From Pseudomonadota bacterium (lineage in GTDB: Bacteria > Pseudomonadota > Gammaproteobacteria > Halothiobacillales > Halothiobacillaceae), in the NCBI GenBank assembly GCA_021795795.1, contig JAJYPA010000326.1:1-8851 (forward strand): 8,851 bases of DNA. The letters are read 5' to 3'. The position numbers were made by a program, and so were the translations under genes. Below are positions 5,245 to 8,851 of the stretch, one piece after another; the stretch's first letter is position 1; each line of letters opens with the position of its first letter. The notes below the pieces were generated by a model. It worked only from the letters and a program-made list of their open reading frames with translations. It did no database searches and was not told the DNA's origin.

Positions 5245-6849
5245 TTGGGCATAGCCAATTTCAGCGGCGCCGTTGCCAACCGGACGTATGAGCCGGTTGG
5301 CAACGGCGTTGTTCACTGTTCAGCCGATCTGCCCGAAGAGTCCACCGCAGACCAGCGCGCGGCATTCGCGGAACTGGTCCGGTTCATCCAGGGAAGAGGG
5401 GATAGCCCGCAATCCCGAGTTTTGTCCGGCTATGCCGGCACCGGAAAGACCTGGCTCCTGGTGCAACTCATACTGGCGGCTTCACAGCAGCGCGTGGCGG
5501 TGTGCGCGCCAACCCACAAAGCTGTGGCGGTCATCACCACCAAGCTGGCCGAGTCGAAGCCGAAAGGCAAGATTTGGAGCGGGACCCTGCATGCCCTGCT
5601 CGGACTGCGGCTCCGGGAAGACCGCGACGGCGGGATGCAACTGGACCTGGACCGGCAGGACAAGGGGACCTACTTCGAGGACTACGACCTGGTGGTGATC
5701 GACGAAGCCAGCATGGTCGGCACTCAGTTATTAACCTATATCGCGCAATTCCAACATTCCGGCCGACGTCCCCGGGTTCTGTACGTGGGCGACCCCGGGC
5801 AGTTACTGCCAGTGGAGCCGGAAATGGCTGCGGATAACCTGGGTCCCCTGTTCACCCAGACCGATGCGTCAGAGACATACCGTGCGCCGCCCGTGTTCGA
5901 GACGATTCGCGATCACCACGAACTGGTCGAAATCGTCCGCCAGAAATCCACCGGCAAGCCGCATCCCATTGCCGTGTTCGCGCAGGAAATCCGGCGGTAC
6001 ATCGAAGGTTCGGCGACGGGGGTGTTCACACCATCCCTGGCCAGCGCATTCATTGCCGCCCATGCGGACGACATGGGCAGAAATGTGATGGTTTCGCCCG
6101 TCGACCGCATCGCTGCTGGCGCAGTGACGTTGCGCACGCGCTTTCCGAGCAAGGATATCCGGGTGGTAGCCTGGCGTAATCAGGTGGTTGACCGGCACAA
6201 TGCGTTCATTCACCGCGAACTGGCGTCGTTATTCGAGCCGGACGACAATCTGCTGGAAGCCCCATTCTGGCCAGGAGAGACGCTGGTGGCTCGGGAGGCG
6301 ATGTATGGTTTTAAACCCGCAGCAAGAGCGCATATGCGCGGAGCGAAGTTCTGGGAGGACGCGCTGTCGCCGGCCTTGGAAGACGATGGTCAACGGAAAA
6401 CCGAGCGATCCGACGACGTTGTTCTCGTGCAGAACAACACGGAAATGGCCGTCCGGTCCTGCGTGCCCATGTCGCACCCCTATGCGGACATCGCCAGTTG
6501 GTGGATCACCGTCGAAATGCCCGGGCAGGAAGTGGCGGAGTTTTTTGTTGCGAACAGCCCGCTGGAGCACCGCAGAATGCAGATGGAGGCATGGAACGAG
6601 TATCGTAACGCTCCGCGGCGGACCACGGCCGGCTCACGGCGCGCGTGGACGGTCACCCGCGCAATCGCCCCGGCCATGCACGGCTATGCCATGACGGCGC
6701 ATAAATCCCAAGGCAGTACCTTCCATTACGCCATTGTAGACCTGAACGATCTGTACGGCATGGTGAGGAAGTCCGGCCCAGACGAGTACCACCGCGCGTT
6801 CTATGTGGCGGTGACCCGTGCGGCGGAGCGGGTGTGGATTGGCATCTGA
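5245..6849 (+). CDS. SF1 RecD/Dda-like DNA helicase, 534 aa
   Basis: Start TTG 5245 follows AGGAGAG (5234-5240), a strong SD. Motifs: Walker A GYAGTGKT (62-69), motif Ia CAPTHKAV (87-94), motif II VIDEAS (151-156), motif III VGDPGQLLPVEP (181-192), the UvrD-C2 part with MTAHKSQGSTF (483-493), and motif VI VAVTRA (521-526). This set is that of the RecD2/T4 Dda branch of SF1B helicases, which move 5'-3' on single-stranded DNA using ATP. It lacks a long N-terminal extension as in RecD2, so is closer to Dda in size. It probably unwinds DNA in repair, replication or conjugative transfer. All motifs are intact. The first codons carry a large inverted repeat (listed separately). It is 74 bases after the small RLLxTIFP protein on the same strand, so likely co-transcribed with it. 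Confidence 0.9.
   Translation: MGIANFSGAVANRTYEPVGNGVVHCSADLPEESTADQRAAFAELVRFIQGRGDSPQSRVLSGYAGTGKTWLLVQLILAASQQRVAVCAPTHKAVAVITTKLAESKPKGKIWSGTLHALLGLRLREDRDGGMQLDLDRQDKGTYFEDYDLVVIDEASMVGTQLLTYIAQFQHSGRRPRVLYVGDPGQLLPVEPEMAADNLGPLFTQTDASETYRAPPVFETIRDHHELVEIVRQKSTGKPHPIAVFAQEIRRYIEGSATGVFTPSLASAFIAAHADDMGRNVMVSPVDRIAAGAVTLRTRFPSKDIRVVAWRNQVVDRHNAFIHRELASLFEPDDNLLEAPFWPGETLVAREAMYGFKPAARAHMRGAKFWEDALSPALEDDGQRKTERSDDVVLVQNNTEMAVRSCVPMSHPYADIASWWITVEMPGQEVAEFFVANSPLEHRRMQMEAWNEYRNAPRRTTAGSRRAWTVTRAIAPAMHGYAMTAHKSQGSTFHYAIVDLNDLYGMVRKSGPDEYHRAFYVAVTRAAERVWIGI
5268..5308. repeat. 16-bp perfect inverted repeat inside the helicase 5' end
   Basis: Arms CGCCGTTGCCAACCGG (5268-5283) and its exact reverse complement (5293-5308) flank a 9-base spacer, acgtatgag. 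It starts 23 bases after the first base of the TTG start and encodes part of residues 8-22. A GC-rich 16-bp stem this close to a start could slow translation initiation or act as a protein binding or recombination site. No T-run follows, so it is not a terminator. Confidence 0.8.
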
Positions 6850-6875
6850 GCGCCCAGAAAACAACCACCGCACCA

Positions 6876-6905
6876 TTGCAAAAAAGTACGAATTATACAT
6901 ATAAT
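6876..6905 (+). promoter_or_regulatory. promoter of the toxin-antitoxin operon
   Basis: TTGCAA (6876-6881) and TATAAT (6900-6905), spaced 18 bases, end 28 bases before the antitoxin ATG. The -10 is a perfect consensus and the -35 matches in four of six positions. Confidence 0.65.
6892..6905. promoter_or_regulatory. palindromic operator over the -10 of the antitoxin gene
   Basis: ATTATA-CA-TATAAT is a perfect palindrome with a two-base centre, and its right arm is the -10 box itself. Phd-type antitoxins bind short palindromes in their own promoters and repress with the toxin as co-repressor, so this is the likely autoregulation site. Confidence 0.6.
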
Positions 6906-6933
6906 GTGAGTTGTGTTTCTTGGAGATGCCATC

Positions 6934-7197
6934 ATGCGCGTAACCACTGCTGACTTTATCAAACACTACGGATCATTGGCCGACCAGGCGCTGACAGAGC
7001 CGCTGACCATCACTAAAAACGGCCGTGATCGTTTGGTGTTGGTATCCGCTGAGGAATTTTCCCGACTGAAAAGTCGGGATCGACGGGCCGTATTCCCGGA
7101 GGATCTGAGCAACACCGAACTGGAACTGATTGCTAAAGCTGAGGTGCCTGTAGAGTATGCGGCGCTTGATGCCGAGATGAAAGGATATGCGCTTTGA
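6934..7197 (+). CDS. Phd/YefM-type antitoxin, 87 aa
   Basis: ATG 6934 follows TGGAGA (6921-6926). The N-terminal part, VTTADFIKHYGSLADQAL and TEPLTITKNGRDRLVLVSAEEFSRLK, is the DNA-binding Phd/YefM fold (Asp-Phe, NGR-x-x-LVLVSAEEF). The acidic C-terminal half (from about residue 50) would wrap around the toxin. It neutralises the toxin encoded next and represses the operon. A GTG at 6913 would give seven more residues but lies too near the -10 for a normal leader. The stop overlaps the toxin start by four bases, the usual translational coupling of type II pairs. Confidence 0.88.
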   Translation: MRVTTADFIKHYGSLADQALTEPLTITKNGRDRLVLVSAEEFSRLKSRDRRAVFPEDLSNTELELIAKAEVPVEYAALDAEMKGYAL

Positions 7198-7634
7198 GTC
7201 ATTGGCCAGACCCTGTTCCAGGTCTGGTCATCCGTTATAGCTATTTGTGGCGACGTGAAGCTGATCAGGGTAGGGAGGAAGGCGTCAAAGACCGCCCGTG
7301 CGCAATCGTAGCCGCCGTCAGAAACGATCCTGGCGGGCAGACGGTGTATGTGCTGCCCATCACACATTCCACGCCCATCGATCTTTCAGAGGCTATCGAG
7401 TTGCCACAGCAGACGAAATTGCGCCTTGGCCTGGATGGTGAACGATCGTGGGTGATCATCAGTGAAGCCAACAGGTTTTCCTGGCCTGGGCCTGACCTGC
7501 GTATACTGCCCGGTATGGGGCCGGACAGCGCAGCATACGGATTTCTGCCGCCACGATTTTTCAAAATCATTCGCGACAGATTTGTCGAGAGAGGCCGTCA
7601 GAGTGACCATGGGGTTGTGACCCGCACCGAATAA
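7194..7634 (+). CDS. PemK/MazF-like toxin of type II TA system, 146 aa
   Basis: It probably starts at TTG 7194, whose bases TTGA overlap the antitoxin stop, with AAAGGA (7180-7185) as SD. The sequence PVPGLVIRYSYLWRREADQG then RPCAIVAAV, VYVLPITHSTP, and RSWVIISEANRFSWPGPDL is typical of a proteobacterial PemK-like subfamily annotated as plasmid-maintenance toxin. MazF-fold toxins cut RNA; the substrate of this subfamily is not known to me. Length is normal and nothing appears broken. The partner gene is a Phd-type rather than a MazE-type antitoxin, a common mix. It ends 69 bases before umuD. Confidence 0.82.
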   Translation: MSHWPDPVPGLVIRYSYLWRREADQGREEGVKDRPCAIVAAVRNDPGGQTVYVLPITHSTPIDLSEAIELPQQTKLRLGLDGERSWVIISEANRFSWPGPDLRILPGMGPDSAAYGFLPPRFFKIIRDRFVERGRQSDHGVVTRTE

Positions 7635-7703
7635 GGTACATCGTTTCCAGTCTTGAGCGAATGCGCCATGCAAGCTATTTCACCTTGTTGAGTAGCCCAG
7701 ATC

Positions 7704-8222
7704 GTGGGAACCTATGTCTGCAGCATTCGGCTGGGGGAAGACGAAAAAGTGCCACTGAATCCAGAGACCATTGAAAAACTGGCGCGCGCAGGCCTCACCG
7801 TGATCCACCCGGAGCCCGCAGCCAGCCCGAGTTACCGCCCCGTTTTCATCAGCAAGATCGCCGCGGGGTTTCCTTCTCCCGCCGACGATTACGTGGAGCG
7901 CCGGCTGGATCTCAACCAGCACTGCATTCGGCACCCGGAAGCGACCTTCTTCCTGCGCGTCAGCGGACACTCCATGACCGGTACCGGCATATACGACAAC
8001 GATATTCTGGTGGTCGATCGTAGCCTCAAGCCCGTGCATGGGAAAATCGTCGTTGCCATCCTGGACGGGGAGTTCACGGTCAAAAGGCTTTCCAGAGATG
8101 GTGGCGCAGGCGGTCACCTGGCCCTCCTACCCGAGAATAACGACTTCCCGCGTATCGAAATCCAAGGTGGCCAGGAACTCGAAATCTGGGGCGTCGCCAC
8201 CTTCGTGATCCACGCCCTGTAG
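7704..8222 (+). CDS. umuD: UmuD-like SOS mutagenesis protein (S24 peptidase), long N-terminus
   Basis: The core matches Umu[19 protein letters not shown], then catalytic Ser90 in SGHSM and Lys127 in GEFTVKRL, separated by 37 residues as in E. coli. The self-cleavage site is Ala54-Gly55 (AAGFPSP). RecA filaments trigger cleavage to UmuD', which joins UmuC as DNA polymerase V. The start used is GTG 7704, with a stop (TGA 7689) in frame just upstream and no clear SD. The N-terminal part before the cleavage site is about 54 residues, roughly twice that of E. coli UmuD, so either the protein has an extended arm or translation starts later. No LexA-type CTGT-N8-ACAG box is seen upstream. umuC follows after seven bases. 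Confidence 0.9.
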   Translation: MGTYVCSIRLGEDEKVPLNPETIEKLARAGLTVIHPEPAASPSYRPVFISKIAAGFPSPADDYVERRLDLNQHCIRHPEATFFLRVSGHSMTGTGIYDNDILVVDRSLKPVHGKIVVAILDGEFTVKRLSRDGGAGGHLALLPENNDFPRIEIQGGQELEIWGVATFVIHAL

Positions 8223-8229
8223 CCCGGCC

Positions 8230-8851
8230 ATGACTATCGCCCTGATTGACGGCAACAACTTCTATGTCTCCTGCGAACGGGTCTTCCAACCCAAGCTGAG
8301 GGATCGCCCCGTCGTCATTCTGTCCAATAATGATGGCTGTATCGTTTCCCGGTCCGCCGAGGCCAAGGCCCTGGGCGTTCCCATGGGCGCGCCCTGGTTT
8401 CAATGGAAGACGCGGGCCGCCAGGCTCGGCATCATCGCTCTGTCCAGCAACTACACGCTCTACGCCGACATGAGCGAGCGGATGATGCGTATCCTGAAAC
8501 GATTCTCGCCGCGGCAAGAGGTGTACAGCATCGACGAGTGTTTTCTGGATCTCGCCGGTGTCCGCGACGATCAGCAAATGGTACTGGCGGTTACCATGCG
8601 TGCCACCGTTGCCCGGGAGATCGGCATACCGGTCTGCGTGGGGATCGCCAACACCAAGACCCGCGCGAAGCTCGCCAACCACATTGCCAAAAAGACGCCG
8701 GAACTATATGGCGTCTGTCACCTGGAACAACTTTCCACTCGGGAACAGGCGCACTATCTCGAACAGTGGCCGGTGAATGACGTCTGGGGTGTCGGCCGAA
8801 AAATCGCCGAGAAACTGCAGGCGCTGAGAATTACCACGGTGGCTCAGTTAC
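8230..8851 (+). CDS. umuC: UmuC, Y-family DNA polymerase V catalytic subunit, 3' end outside window
   Basis: ATG 8230 is seven bases after the umuD stop, so translation is probably coupled. The first 207 residues are visible: metal-binding Asp7 ([16 protein letters not shown]), the steric-gate region (FYVSC), [10 protein letters not shown], and the second catalytic site Asp102-Glu103 ([10 protein letters not shown]). [18 protein letters not shown] and [11 protein letters not shown] (little-finger/thumb HhH part) follow. It copies past lesions with low fidelity as UmuD'2C. All visible catalytic residues are intact; the little finger and beta-clamp motif are beyond the window. Confidence 0.95.
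   Translation, partial: MTIALIDGNNFYVSCERVFQPKLRDRPVVILSNNDGCIVSRSAEAKALGVPMGAPWFQWKTRAARLGIIALSSNYTLYADMSERMMRILKRFSPRQEVYSIDECFLDLAGVRDDQQMVLAVTMRATVAREIGIPVCVGIANTKTRAKLANHIAKKTPELYGVCHLEQLSTREQAHYLEQWPVNDVWGVGRKIAEKLQALRITTVAQL

Noticed and set aside
1..8851. tRNA, rRNA or CRISPR array
   Set aside because: No regularly spaced repeats, no tRNA-like cloverleaf with a TTCGA-type arm and no rRNA-like sequence were noticed by eye; a dedicated scan would be decisive.

Overview
The window looks like an accessory (probably mobile or genomic-island) segment of a moderately GC-rich proteobacterium. The mix of an IS200/IS605 element, a toxin-antitoxin pair, umuDC and stand-alone helicases is typical of integrative elements and large plasmids. 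An acidophile such as Acidithiobacillus would fit, but this is inference; no taxonomic marker gene is present.

Layout: (1) 1-1388, the 3' part of an SUV3-like SF2 helicase with a C-terminal zinc ribbon. (2) 1389-1803, a decayed stretch: a short ORF cut off by a lone IS605-type left end (about 1433-1522), then a 3' fragment of another reading frame (1540-1701) and a promoter-like -10. (3) 1804-2271, an acidic protein of unknown function. (4) 2276-4068, a complete IS605-type element on the minus strand, with TnpB (RuvC D/E/D and zinc ribbon intact), divergent TnpA (HUH and Tyr intact), both ends with hairpins, and a probable omega-RNA locus. (5) 4055-4804, a DEDDh (DnaQ-like) exonuclease with a C-terminal DUF3820-like domain. 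(6) 4955-5170, a small acidic protein built on a duplicated RLLxTIFP motif. (7) 5245-6849, an SF1 RecD/Dda-like helicase whose first codons contain a 16-bp perfect inverted repeat. (8) 6876-7634, a Phd-type antitoxin and a PemK/MazF-like toxin, with a palindromic operator over the -10. (9) 7704-8851, umuD and the 5' part of umuC (translesion polymerase V).

The clearest observation is at the IS junctions. Removing 2276-4068 joins ...TAATCAT to GTCAAAAATCC... and restores an ATG, five bases after AGGGG and two bases after the stop codon of the 1804-2271 gene. The IS therefore landed inside the start codon of the exonuclease gene and split a two-gene operon. The exonuclease frame is still open and can now start only from codons inside the IS end, such as TTG 4055. 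The same junction identifies the likely target/TAM (TTGAC) and the TnpB guide.

The non-IS genes suggest a DNA or RNA processing and repair set: two helicases, a 3'-5' exonuclease, small acidic proteins, and an SOS mutagenesis operon behind a stability module. That the helicase, exonuclease and small-protein genes form one system is a hypothesis from order and orientation only.
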